From the NCBI GenBank assembly GCA_947175285.1, contig CAMWMM010000197.1:1-8431 (forward strand): a stretch of 8,431 nt of DNA, written 5' to 3'. Below, piece after piece: positions 1 to 4,839 of the stretch. Under the pieces are notes generated by a model. The model ran no database searches. It was not told the DNA's origin and saw only the letters and a list, made by a program, of their open reading frames with translations. Each line of letters begins with the position of its first letter. Positions within the stretch are counted from its first letter, which is position 1. The position numbers and the translations under genes are program-made. This DNA is from an uncultured Lachnospiraceae bacterium. GTDB lineage: Bacteria; Bacillota_A; Clostridia; Lachnospirales; Lachnospiraceae.

Positions 1-293
1 GTAATATTGCCGGTCAGTTTTCCGGTAGAAAGTAGTTCCAGCTTTCCTTTTGCTTCAATATCGCCGTCCACCCTTCCGGAAATAATAACGTTTTGTGAAA
101 AAATATCACCGTTGATTTTTCCGTCAACACCGACAATCAAAAGTTCTTTACAGTTACAATTCCCGTTCAGCGTTCCATCTATCCGAACGGTCTCCGGCGC
201 TGTCAGATTACCGTCAAAAACGGCTCCCTTTCCAATCAGTGTGCCAACCTTTGCTCTTGCATCTGCTCCGGTATTTTTGTTCTTACCCATCAT
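1..293 (-). CDS. Bactofilin (polymer-forming cytoskeletal protein), C-terminus outside window
   Basis: Translating the minus strand from the ATG at 293 gives about 97 residues with no stop before the window edge, so the C-terminus is missing. From about residue 17 the protein shows the short repeated beta-helix pattern of bactofilins: VGTLIGKGAVFDGNLTAPET, then VRIDGTLNGN, VGVDGKINGDI, VIISGRVDGDIEAKGKLEL and STGKLTGNI. Bactofilins self-assemble without nucleotide into filaments at the membrane and often scaffold cell-wall enzymes. An AGGAGGA site (307-301) sits 7 nt before the first of two tandem ATGs (293 and 290), favouring the first. The gene lies 15 nt after the stop of a LytM-like membrane protein and is almost certainly cotranscribed with it. 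Known context: bactofilin genes are often next to M23 peptidase genes. The family call is strong; the cellular role here is inferred. Confidence 0.9.
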   Translation of the reverse strand, partial: MMGKNKNTGADARAKVGTLIGKGAVFDGNLTAPETVRIDGTLNGNCNCKELLIVGVDGKINGDIFSQNVIISGRVDGDIEAKGKLELLSTGKLTGNI

Positions 294-308
294 AATATAA
301 TCCTCCTT

Positions 309-1055
309 TTATCCTTTCGCTTCAATCACTGTAAGCGGGTCAATCGGTTCTCCCTCAAAAAGAATCTGATAATCCAACTGGGATTCATCTACTGTTATGG
401 TAAATAGTGTATCTCCTGCTTCCACCTGTGCGCCCTCTGTTGCCAGTACATCTGCCTGCTGACGGCACATATAACGTGTCCGATACCCTTTATCATGCTC
501 CACTTCCACAATCACCGGATAAGTATCATCCGATGAAACTACAGTTACCGTACCATTGCCGGTAGCAATAATGTTGCCCTCCGTATGTGTACTGATAGCA
601 AGATAAGGCTCCTCCTCAGAATAGGATGACAATCTTCCGCTTGTTCCGGAAGTCGGATAACGGCGTGGAATACCTGCATCCGGATCCTCCGTTGCTTCCG
701 GCTCTGCTTCCGTTTCTTCATTCGGGGTATCAATTGCCTGAAGTATATTCTCATTTTCCTGTTGTAATGCAGCCAATTCCTGGGCTAAGGTTTCTTTTTC
801 TGTCTCCAACTGCTGAATCGTCTGCGCCTGTGCATCCATCTGTGCGCGCAGATTATTATTCTGTACAATACCCTCAAACGGGTTTTGGCAGAATATCCAC
901 ACCGCTCCGCCGATGCCAACACAAATCAGAACCAATAAAACGACAAGCAGCCTGGTTACAAACCGTGAAACATGAAATTGCCTGCTCTGCTGTCCCGTAT
1001 TGGAAATCAGGAGTATGGAAAAAGATTCCTTATGATTATGTCCCTTTCGTTTCAT
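309..1055 (-). CDS. Membrane-anchored coiled-coil protein with degenerate M23/LytM-like domain
   Basis: A 248-residue protein. Residues 1-34 form a basic cytoplasmic tail, and about 35-57 form one transmembrane segment (LLVVLLVLICVGIGGAVWIF). About 62-107 is a Gln/Glu-rich coiled coil, 110-148 an acidic Pro/Ser linker, and about 150-246 resembles an M23/LytM fold: IIATGNGTVTVVSS, IVEVEHDKGYRTRY, EGAQVEAGDTLFTI and the closing EGEPIDPLTVI. The catalytic parts look lost. There is no HxxxD motif, the usual Y-x-H becomes YMC (Cys197), and the usual HLHFE is replaced by QLDYQ (about 227-231). It is therefore probably not an active zinc endopeptidase but an extracytoplasmic binding or regulatory partner, like other degenerate LytM proteins. 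The start at 1055 has an AAAGGGGA site about 6 nt upstream. It is the first gene of an operon with the bactofilin that follows 15 nt later, suggesting an envelope/cytoskeleton module. Fold call good, function inferred. Confidence 0.8.
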   Translation of the reverse strand: MKRKGHNHKESFSILLISNTGQQSRQFHVSRFVTRLLVVLLVLICVGIGGAVWIFCQNPFEGIVQNNNLRAQMDAQAQTIQQLETEKETLAQELAALQQENENILQAIDTPNEETEAEPEATEDPDAGIPRRYPTSGTSGRLSSYSEEEPYLAISTHTEGNIIATGNGTVTVVSSDDTYPVIVEVEHDKGYRTRYMCRQQADVLATEGAQVEAGDTLFTITVDESQLDYQILFEGEPIDPLTVIEAKG

Positions 1056-1073
1056 ACCGTTCCCCTTTCGAAT

Positions 1074-1119
1074 AATTTACGTAGTAAATTTTTTACAAAG
1101 TAAATCTTACGAAGTAAAT
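1074..1119. repeat. Three spaced palindromes TTAC-N3-GTAA, candidate operator
   Basis: Three copies of TTAC-N3-GTAA start at 1077, 1093 and 1107 (periods 16 and 14). The first extends to a perfect AATTTAC-GTA-GTAAATT (1074-1090); the second has 5-bp arms (TTTAC/GTAAA) and the third 4-bp arms. They lie just downstream of the promoter at 1130-1158 and about 20 nt before the start codon of the LytM-like gene. A repressor bound there could block the start or passage of RNA polymerase. A 3-nt loop makes them poor RNA hairpins, so DNA binding is more likely. The regulator is not known to me, and they could also be a dispersed intergenic repeat. Confidence 0.5.
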
Positions 1120-1129
1120 TTCCTGATAT

Positions 1130-1158
1130 ATCATACCACAGTTTTTCATAAATGTAAA
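1130..1158 (-). promoter_or_regulatory. Sigma-A-type promoter of the LytM-like/bactofilin operon
   Basis: On the minus strand a -35 TTTACA (1158-1153) and a -10 TATGAT (1135-1130) are separated by exactly 17 nt, with an extended -10 TG one base before the -10 box. The predicted start near 1123 leaves a leader of about 68 nt that carries the three TTAC-N3-GTAA palindromes. Confidence 0.65.
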
Positions 1159-1183
1159 ATCATAAACGAACGCATTAGCATAA

Positions 1184-1224
1184 AAAGTGTAAAGTCCTTG
1201 ATAATCTATTAGGCTTTACACTTT
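1184..1224 (-). terminator. Hairpin terminator after the 57-aa gene
   Basis: AAAGTGTAAAG (1184-1194) and CTTTACACTTT (1214-1224) are perfect 11-bp inverted arms, with two further inner pairs (one G-U in one orientation) and a 15-nt loop. Read on the minus strand the stem is followed by TTTTTA, as in a Rho-independent terminator, and it lies 29 nt after the stop of the 57-aa gene. The stem is AT-rich, so efficiency is uncertain. Confidence 0.5.
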
Positions 1225-1253
1225 AGTTATGATTGTTATTGAATTATGAAATA

Positions 1254-1427
1254 TTAATATTCTAGTTCTGAAAAATCAATACCAAAATTTTGTAACATAA
1301 CCTTTGCAACTTTGATTTGATAATCAAGTTCTCTGTTTTCACCTGCTTCACATGCTTCACATGCTTTAATTCTCATTAAATTAACATATGTGACAATAGC
1401 TGCCTGTCTTTGTTCTTCAAGTGCCAT
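1254..1427 (-). CDS. Small 57-residue protein of unknown function
   Basis: The minus-strand ATG at 1427 opens a 57-residue frame starting MALEEQRQAAIVTYVNLMRI and ending in a TAA at 1254. The upstream sequence has a GGGTGAT ribosome site about 5 nt before the ATG, and a near-consensus promoter at 1479-1507 points into the gene. A hairpin with a T-run follows it. That full expression set makes a real gene likely despite its size. The protein is charged, probably all-helical, and has no signal peptide or membrane segment. Residues 21-32 contain three near-copies of a 9-bp unit (GCA-TGT-GAA, twice exact, then GCA-GGT-GAA), giving the run ACEACEAGE with two cysteines three residues apart. I do not recognise a family. 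It lies in the same orientation after a CdiI-like immunity gene and could be part of the same accessory cassette. Confidence 0.6.
   Translation of the reverse strand: MALEEQRQAAIVTYVNLMRIKACEACEAGENRELDYQIKVAKVMLQNFGIDFSELEY
1344..1370. repeat. 9-bp in-frame tandem repeat inside the 57-aa gene
   Basis: On the plus strand TGCTTCACA is repeated exactly at 1344-1352 and 1353-1361, with a partial third copy (TGCTTT) after it. It is in frame and encodes repeated Ala-Cys-Glu, so copy-number change by slippage would lengthen or shorten the protein without breaking it. Confidence 0.6.
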
Positions 1428-1478
1428 ATACAATCACCCACTTTCTATATTGTGGCTTGTATGGATTGATACAATTCA

Positions 1479-1507
1479 ATTATATAGGATTGAATGGAAA
1501 GTGTAAA
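1479..1507 (-). promoter_or_regulatory. Sigma-A promoter for the 57-aa gene
   Basis: The minus strand carries TTTACA (1507-1502), a 17-nt spacer, and a perfect TATAAT (1484-1479). The start codon at 1427 lies about 45 nt after the predicted start point. It begins 37 nt after the stop of the upstream immunity-like gene, so the small gene has its own transcript. Confidence 0.7.
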
Positions 1508-1543
1508 GATTATTCAGCGGCAATAACATCTGAATTGTATGAA

Positions 1544-1972
1544 TCAATTTGAATTTTTCCTTTCTTTGCGACTCAAAAATTTATTTGTATAATCAGCTAA
1601 AAATCCCTTAACAATATCTGTATGCAGTAACTTTTTTTCTATATACTTGTCACATAAATTTTTTAAATAGTAATATAATGTCTGATAATCTATAACAACT
1701 TCTTCACCACTATATAAACCAAACTCTATTCCACTTAATTCTACTTCATTGGCTTTGTCAAATTCGTCCAAATCATCCGGGAATGTACACGCACCACTTT
1801 CCACTCCAAAACCAATTCCTTTACTTATAGCCTCAAGTACTCCTAAAAATCTTCCTTCATTAATCGCATTCAAAATCATTAAAACAGGTAAATGATTTTT
1901 GTCTAATAACACTTCTTCATTCAATCTACAATCTTTCATTTTATTACTCTCTCCGTATCTCCTCGCAATCAT
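1544..1972 (-). CDS. CdiI-like ribonuclease-toxin immunity protein, orphan
   Basis: A 142-residue soluble acidic protein, or 131 residues if the internal ATG at 1939 is used. The central part resembles proteins annotated as ribonuclease toxin immunity protein CdiI: an N-terminal helix with NAINEGRFLGVLEAISKG, the conserved-looking GFGVESGACTFPDDLDEFD (about 54-72), then SGIEFGLYSGEEVVIDY and a helical YYYLKNLCDKYIEK. Such proteins bind and block the C-terminal RNase toxin of contact-dependent or polymorphic toxins. No toxin gene, RHS/CdiA fragment or secretion gene lies in the window, so it looks like an orphan immunity gene. The start at 1972 has an AGGAG site 6 nt upstream; the ATG at 1939 also has GGAGAG 9 nt before it, so either is possible. 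Base composition is visibly AT-richer than the housekeeping genes on both sides, consistent with transfer. Family assignment is from recalled motifs, not a search. Confidence 0.55.
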   Translation of the reverse strand: MIARRYGESNKMKDCRLNEEVLLDKNHLPVLMILNAINEGRFLGVLEAISKGIGFGVESGACTFPDDLDEFDKANEVELSGIEFGLYSGEEVVIDYQTLYYYLKNLCDKYIEKKLLHTDIVKGFLADYTNKFLSRKERKNSN

Positions 1973-2005
1973 TCAGAACTCCTATGCTGAAATATTGTTG
2001 TTTTC

Positions 2006-2034
2006 AGTATAATATCAGCACATTGTGATTACAA
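2006..2034 (-). promoter_or_regulatory. Promoter of the CdiI-like gene
   Basis: Minus-strand TTGTAA (2034-2029) and TATACT (2011-2006) are 17 nt apart. The leader is about 28 nt to the start at 1972. A 6-bp inverted repeat CTGAAA/TTTCAG (1987-2007) overlaps the edge of the -10 and could be an operator, but it is short. Confidence 0.55.
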
Positions 2035-2121
2035 GGTTTACCAGTTCAATGAATCAATTAAACCATTTTGAGGGCATCTTATGATATGCGTAATTGCGTT
2101 TATATTTTTATCATTTTTCTA

Positions 2122-2150
2122 TTGCATTTCAAATATTTTCATGCTACAAT
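2122..2150 (+). promoter_or_regulatory. Promoter of the Rpn-family gene
   Basis: Plus-strand TTGCAT (2122-2127) and TACAAT (2145-2150) are separated by 17 nt. It fires away from the CdiI-like promoter; the two -35 boxes are about 90 nt apart. That gap contains a GGTTTA/TAAACC inverted repeat (2035-2040 and 2059-2064), a weak candidate shared operator. Confidence 0.55.
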
Positions 2151-2156
2151 ATCGTT

Positions 2157-2314
2157 ACAAATTAAAACAAATCTCGATTCTTATATATGCGCACAACATC
2201 ATATGCCGCATATTCAGGCAATTCTGCCAGAGATTCACATTTGTTTGGCAGGACTGCTGTAAAAATGAAAAGAAGTATCGTAGCTTTCCTGCATAATTTT
2301 ACAGGGAGGTTACT
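2157..2314 (+). other. Long untranslated leader of the Rpn gene
   Basis: About 155 nt separate the predicted start point from the ATG at 2315, long for a single gene. I see a 6-bp stem CTGCCA/TGGCAG (2224-2229 with 2246-2251) and no U-tract or known riboswitch motif. Several short reading frames cross it on both strands, but none has a convincing ribosome site. The rest of the 342-nt gap between the divergent genes holds only the two promoters. Confidence 0.3.
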
Positions 2315-3145
2315 ATGGAAAACAAAAGCACTATCGAAACTTATGATGACCAAAAGCAGAGAACAGCTGTCTTCAACCTGACAAGCGATTTGTTCGCAGG
2401 AAAAGTATTTGAAGATGTCGGCGCCTGTCAGGAACTTTGCAGGATATTGTTAAAGGATGAAGACATTGTTTTAAAAAGTGTCAAAACACAGTATGTCATA
2501 CGGAACCTTGAAAATCATTCGGTGGAATTGGATATTCTGGCGAAAGAAATATCCGGAAATCTTTTTAATGTGGAGCTACAGATGTATAAAGAGCCTGCAC
2601 CGTTTAAGAGAACAAGGTACTATCTTTCCAGCATTGATATGAGTATACTGGAAAAAGGAAGACCTTATTATGAACTGCCAGATGTGACTATGATATATAT
2701 TACACAGGAGGATTTTATCGGCGGCAAAAGAGGGCACTATGGCAAAAAAATATCTTCATTTCCGGATAATGGTCAGTATGAAAATTATTTTAACCTGGAA
2801 TATCCGACAGATGATGAGAAAATCAACGAATTATTAGAATATCTCAAAAACTCTGACCCGTTTTATCAGACAGAAAATTTCCCAAGGATTGTGGAACGGG
2901 TCAAATATTTCAAAGTACAGAAGGAGGGTGTTACAATCATGTGTGAAATCGCAGACAGAATCAGACAGGAAGGCTTTATAGAGGGAAAAATCGAGGATAT
3001 TTTGGAATTATTAGAAGATCTCGGCAATATTCCGAAACAGCTTATACAGCGCATCAGTCAGGAAACCAACTCGGATATTCTAAATAAATGGCTGAAATGT
3101 GCGGCTAAGGCATCCAGCTTTGCTGAGTTTGAAGCAAAAATGTAG
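2315..3145 (+). CDS. Rpn-family PD-(D/E)XK nuclease (recombination-promoting nuclease/putative transposase)
   Basis: A 276-residue protein with the layout of the Rpn / PD-(D/E)XK family transposase group. A helical N-terminal part contains SDLFAGKVFED. The nuclease core has Asp73 in VELDILAK and Glu87-x-Gln89 in NLFNVELQMY, the D...ExQ variant of the PD-(D/E)XK active site, followed by KRTRYYLSSID and the YELPDVTMIYIT strand. Rpn proteins are DNA endonucleases; in E. coli they promote RecA-independent recombination and act as toxic phage-defence proteins. GGGAGG (2304-2309) lies 5 nt before the ATG. The active-site residues look intact, so this is probably a working nuclease, not a relic. It stands alone on the plus strand, divergent from the immunity-like gene and convergent with the SipL-like gene. 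The C-terminal 68 residues have their own internal ribosome site (see nested entry). Family call strong; biological role inferred. Confidence 0.85.
   Translation: MENKSTIETYDDQKQRTAVFNLTSDLFAGKVFEDVGACQELCRILLKDEDIVLKSVKTQYVIRNLENHSVELDILAKEISGNLFNVELQMYKEPAPFKRTRYYLSSIDMSILEKGRPYYELPDVTMIYITQEDFIGGKRGHYGKKISSFPDNGQYENYFNLEYPTDDEKINELLEYLKNSDPFYQTENFPRIVERVKYFKVQKEGVTIMCEIADRIRQEGFIEGKIEDILELLEDLGNIPKQLIQRISQETNSDILNKWLKCAAKASSFAEFEAKM
2939..3145 (+). CDS. Candidate nested C-terminal Rpn product (RpnS-like intragenic antitoxin)
   Basis: Inside the Rpn gene, AAGGAGGG at 2921-2928 matches the anti-Shine-Dalgarno very well and lies about 10-11 nt before an in-frame ATG at 2939 (codon 209). Translation from there gives a 68-residue protein (MCEIADRIRQEG... 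to ...FAEFEAKM), a charged helical fragment without the nuclease residues. In E. coli, rpn genes are reported to make a full-length toxic nuclease and a small C-terminal protein from an internal start that blocks it; this layout matches. The spacing is slightly long and AAGGAG can arise from Lys-Glu-Gly codons, so expression is not proven. If real, the locus is a one-gene toxin-antitoxin. Confidence 0.5.
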   Translation: MCEIADRIRQEGFIEGKIEDILELLEDLGNIPKQLIQRISQETNSDILNKWLKCAAKASSFAEFEAKM

Positions 3146-3152
3146 TTTCTTT

Positions 3153-3181
3153 TCGGGCGGACTTTTAATTAGTCCGCCCGA
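3153..3181. terminator. Strong GC-rich hairpin between converging genes
   Basis: TCGGGCGGACT (3153-3163) pairs perfectly with AGTCCGCCCGA (3171-3181) around a 7-nt AT loop, giving an 11-bp stem. It lies 7 nt after the Rpn stop and 14 nt beyond the SipL-like stop, where a bidirectional terminator is expected. Neither strand has a good T-run after the stem (ATCTTCTCC on plus, AAAAGAAAC on minus). It may work by pausing or transcript protection rather than as a classic intrinsic terminator. Confidence 0.6.
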
Positions 3182-3195
3182 TCTTCTCCTAGTCT

Positions 3196-4752
3196 CTATG
3201 AAACCCCTTTTACCACCAGAATTTTATCTCCGGCTTTTATCTCCTCCGAAACCAGTTCGTTCACTTCCTTTAACTGCGCAATCGGCACATAATATTTTTT
3301 ACCGATATCCCATAGCGTATCTCCGGCTCCCGCAATATAAATAACAATACCCGGAAGTTCACTGATTTTATTCATATCCAAATCTTCCACTTTAATGTCT
3401 GTAATCAGACTTGTTTTTCCCGTTGCAAAAACAAGGGCGTCAAAGTTTATCACTGCTTTGATATCCAACTCGTCACTGTCTAACATCGTAACAATGAGCT
3501 GTTCCAAATTCCAGTGTATATGGCTGATAACGGAAGAATCCATATCCTGCACATCAATGTCATATTTAAACGGCAGGGAACTCTTCGTAGCATACAAGGT
3601 GTTCTGTCCGTTCGTACATAAATAAATAGTAGTTACATGTAAAGTTCCGGTAATGTTTATGCCGCTATCCGTAAGTGCTTCCTCTTCTATCTGAATCTCG
3701 CCCTCACTGTGTACAAGCTGATACATGTGCATTTCCGTATTCTGTATTTTCGCATGTTCCGCAATCTTGCATTTGCCGTTCTGATGCAGCCGCAAACTCT
3801 TTAACGATACATCTGTTGTGACAGCCTCAATTTCTTTTGCCACACCATAAATATCCGACAATACCTCCAGATTTTCCTCTTCATAGAGACGGATTTCCAT
3901 ATCCAGAACGTTTTCTATGCACAGAACTCTTTCTTCTCCATCAAAGTCTGCTTTGACTTCTACATTGCACTGTGTATTTGTATACCGGATATCGGGAATC
4001 ATATTTTCCCGACAGCCGTGGCATTCTATCATCCCGCTAAACGGCACAGTATTCTCATACCAGAGCGTCTTGTCATTATCTCCCTCACCTTCATACAGGA
4101 AAAAGGCTTTCATTTCCCCCTGCAATGCAATCTTTTCATCCAACGCTTTAAATTCCACATTATTTAATGTGATGCTGTGCCAGATAACCTGAAATACGTT
4201 TGGCAGATTTCCCGGCAGTTCCATTTCCTGTTTGATGCGGAAAATGTCTTTTTTATTGACGGCAATCTGCAGCATCGGATGGACTTTTTTGCGGTACTCC
4301 ACCGGCTCCTCATGATAAATATCTACGGCCGCTTCCTGCTCCATTTTCTCTTCCAACTCCAGTTCAAAAGAAATCATTGCCTGTACGCTTAGTTTTCTGG
4401 AGTTAATCAGTCCGACGCTCAAATCTTCAATCTTCCAGGAATGTAATACCGTATCGCCGTTGTGTACGCCTTCCATATTAATTTTTTCATCAAACGGAAG
4501 CGACGCCTCCATGCTGGCACACATTCCGCTCTCTTCTGTCAGATACAACATCTGCACTTGCAGCCTGCCTTTCAAGTTGACACGGTCGTCATTTACACGA
4601 ATCTCATCTACGACGACATCCCCTTTGACAGCAATCAGATGACTGGCATCCGGTCTGTTATCTGATATATTTACATCCTCCTCCAACACCATCTGGGTTC
4701 CGGCCTTGCATGCGATGCGGTCCATATGTATCTTTTTCTTCACTAATTCCAC
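3196..4752 (-). CDS. sipL: SipL-like spore coat assembly protein: three DUF3794/SPOCS domains plus LysM
   Basis: A 518-residue soluble protein with three related beta-rich DUF3794 (SPOCS) units at roughly 35-133, 185-290 and 345-445. The equivalent segments are SLPFDEKINM, TVPFSGMIEC and SLPFKYDIDV. A C-terminal LysM domain follows at about 470-514 (AGAGDTLWDIGKKYYVP ... IKAGDKILVV). Length and order match SipL of Clostridioides difficile, the partner of SpoIVA that anchors the coat basement layer around the forespore and binds SpoIVA through its LysM domain. The start is a GTG at 4752 with GGAGG (4764-4760) 7 nt upstream; no nearer ATG fits. It follows pyrD by 87 nt in the same direction, but has its own sigma-E-like promoter and is shielded by a terminator hairpin that contains this ribosome site. 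A general coat protein of the SPOCS-LysM class is the alternative. The symbol is by domain order, not by search. Confidence 0.85.
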   Translation of the reverse strand: MELVKKKIHMDRIACKAGTQMVLEEDVNISDNRPDASHLIAVKGDVVVDEIRVNDDRVNLKGRLQVQMLYLTEESGMCASMEASLPFDEKINMEGVHNGDTVLHSWKIEDLSVGLINSRKLSVQAMISFELELEEKMEQEAAVDIYHEEPVEYRKKVHPMLQIAVNKKDIFRIKQEMELPGNLPNVFQVIWHSITLNNVEFKALDEKIALQGEMKAFFLYEGEGDNDKTLWYENTVPFSGMIECHGCRENMIPDIRYTNTQCNVEVKADFDGEERVLCIENVLDMEIRLYEEENLEVLSDIYGVAKEIEAVTTDVSLKSLRLHQNGKCKIAEHAKIQNTEMHMYQLVHSEGEIQIEEEALTDSGINITGTLHVTTIYLCTNGQNTLYATKSSLPFKYDIDVQDMDSSVISHIHWNLEQLIVTMLDSDELDIKAVINFDALVFATGKTSLITDIKVEDLDMNKISELPGIVIYIAGAGDTLWDIGKKYYVPIAQLKEVNELVSEEIKAGDKILVVKGVS

Positions 4753-4759
4753 AAAAATA

Positions 4760-4800
4760 CCTCCATGCGTATACTTATTGTATTGTATGCCGCATGGAGG
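4760..4800 (-). terminator. Intrinsic terminator of the pyr operon, overlapping the sipL ribosome site
   Basis: On the minus strand CCTCCATGCG (4800-4791) pairs perfectly with CGCATGGAGG (4769-4760). Four further pairs (ATAC/GTAT) lie after a small internal loop, around a 10-nt apical loop, and TATTTTTG follows the stem. It begins about 40 nt after the pyrD stop. The 3' arm contains the GGAGG of the SipL-like gene, so read-through RNA would also hide that site. Confidence 0.75.
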
Positions 4801-4812
4801 GAAATTTATGAC
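4782..4812 (-). promoter_or_regulatory. Sigma-E-like sporulation promoter of the sipL-like gene
   Basis: Minus-strand GTCATAAAT (4812-4804), a 14-nt spacer and CATACAAT (4789-4782) closely fit the mother-cell sigma-E pattern (-35 with central ATA, -10 CATACAAT). The predicted start, about 4774-4776, falls in the loop or inner stem of the terminator hairpin. The resulting leader of about 23 nt would keep only the 3' arm and leave the GGAGG site free. sipL is sigma-E dependent in C. difficile, which fits. Confidence 0.65.
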
Positions 4813-4839
4813 AAGGTTATAAGAATTTCATACTTTAGA

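Noticed and set aside
626..1075. 149-codon plus-strand frame opposite the LytM-like gene
   Set aside because: It is a shadow of a gene with clear membrane, coiled-coil and LytM-like features, and has no ribosome site or recognisable domain.
1469..1540. 10-bp inverted repeat ATACAATTCA/TGAATTGTAT around the promoter of the 57-aa gene
   Set aside because: Arms are AT-rich, 52 bp apart, and one lies within and just beyond the end of the upstream gene region; no T-run follows, so chance is a sufficient explanation.
2068..2296. Overlapping plus-strand frames of 64-71 codons before the Rpn gene
   Set aside because: They run across the predicted Rpn promoter and leader, have no convincing ribosome sites, and give unconvincing protein sequences.
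2162..2381. Frames of about 63-64 codons on both strands over the start of the Rpn gene
   Set aside because: Both overlap the well-supported Rpn start; no ribosome site or family resemblance, so they are treated as chance frames. A degraded gene remnant cannot be excluded.
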